Shown here one piece after another: positions 63,713 through 64,000 of a stretch of 64,000 bases of DNA; the stretch's first letter is position 1; each line of letters opens with the position of its first letter. The position numbers were made by a program, and so were the translations under genes. Where the stretch lies: assembly GCA_003242885.1 (NCBI GenBank), contig QKMZ01000015.1, positions 457,568 to 521,567 on the forward strand, read 5' to 3'. The DNA comes from Candidatus Melainabacteria bacterium. GTDB lineage: Bacteria; Cyanobacteriota; Vampirovibrionia; Obscuribacterales; Obscuribacteraceae. The notes below the pieces were generated by a model that saw nothing but the letters and a program-made list of their open reading frames with translations, did not search any database and was not told the DNA's origin.

Positions 63713-64000
63713 TCAATATCGTGGCATAGAGCGGTCAACGTCGAGTGCCCAAGCTGTGATTCCACCTGTGAGGTTGCGGACTTTTTTGAAGCCGTTTCTT
63801 CTCATGACACTAGCGGCGTGGTGACTGCGCACTCCGGCGTGGCAATAAACAACGATGTCTTCATTCTTGTCCAACTCGTTCATTCGGCGTTCCAATTCAG
63901 GAAGCGGAATTAGGTGTGAGTTGGCGAGATTGCAAATCATCGTTTCTTCGATGCTGCGAACATCAAGCAAATAAGGGCTCTTGCCTGCTTTTATCAGGTC
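63713..64000 (-). CDS. rhodanese-like protein, truncated by the window edge
   Basis: The minus-strand frame is open to the right edge, so the N-terminus is missing. The visible 95 residues are a rhodanese domain: YLLDVRSIEE, IPLPELERRM, VVYCHAGVRSHHAA with the catalytic Cys in CHAGVRS, and NLTGGITAWA. It transfers sulfane sulfur. It probably shares a transcript with the sulfotransferase. Confidence 0.88.
   Translation of the reverse strand, partial: DLIKAGKSPYLLDVRSIEETMICNLANSHLIPLPELERRMNELDKNEDIVVYCHAGVRSHHAASVMRRNGFKKVRNLTGGITAWALDVDRSMPRY

Overview
This 64 kb window is a contiguous bacterial chromosome segment of about 50 percent GC, with short intergenic gaps and genes on both strands. 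There is no rRNA, CRISPR array, insertion sequence or phage module. The gene content (futalosine-pathway MqnC, PurA, PyrG, PolA, an L11/L1/NusG/SecE cluster, a Ser/Thr kinase with a leucine-rich-repeat ectodomain, many TPR proteins, a cyanobacterial-style mannose-1-phosphate guanylyltransferase fusion) suggests a non-photosynthetic relative of Cyanobacteria (Melainabacteria/Vampirovibrionia, perhaps Obscuribacterales). That placement is inferred from gene content, not from phylogeny.

Layout. 0.2-7.7 kb: plus-strand stress and redox genes (DUF1643, a VHVR-repeat lipoprotein, a DUF2383-type four-helix protein, a Gfo/Idh oxidoreductase, hemerythrin, an FAD-Rieske fusion, then BON, glycine-zipper stress protein and CsbD). 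8-20.7 kb: pyrG, gatC, a CaCA exchanger, an AI-2E family permease, a 3-hydroxyacyl-CoA dehydrogenase divergent from an amino-acid permease plus alcohol dehydrogenase pair, a glyoxalase-fold protein, and a minus-strand run of four poorly characterised genes (PH-like, Clp-R-like, TPR membrane protein, SUFU). 20.7-36.3 kb: polA, a PafA-like phosphatase, a phasin-like protein, a 922-residue membrane-anchored unknown, a TPR protein, purA, DNA polymerase III delta-prime, a DnaJ/CbpA chaperone, mqnC and a TadE-like pseudopilin. 36.4-39.5 kb: a minus-strand operon rpmG - tRNA-Trp - secE - nusG - rplK - rplA with a clear promoter and terminator. The rplJL-rpoBC genes that usually follow are absent.

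39.5-48.7 kb: a peptide ABC transporter (binding protein and two permeases), a secreted protein, then a sensor kinase that appears to start at CTG, a response regulator and an Hpt-REC-REC-GGDEL protein. 48.9-57 kb: gpsA, a GT4 glycosyltransferase, a nucleotidyltransferase/phosphomannomutase-like fusion, the LRR kinase and two unknowns. 58-61 kb: a biotinyl carrier, HMG-CoA lyase and enoyl-CoA hydratase, consistent with leucine/isovalerate breakdown, then mobA. 61-64 kb: a BNR/WD40-like protein with a MoaD/ThiS sulfur carrier, facing a sulfotransferase and a rhodanese cut by the window edge.

Two features recur outside the genes. One is a family of short GC-rich palindromes (arms of the type GGGGCGAYGC) in at least seven intergenic spacers; one copy serves as the terminator of the ribosomal operon. 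The other is frequent use of GTG, TTG and possibly CTG starts, so several gene starts were set by Shine-Dalgarno position. The most interesting candidates for undescribed biology are the SUFU/TPR/Clp-R-like/PH-like gene run, the BNR-MoaD pair beside sulfotransferase and rhodanese, and the stress cluster.
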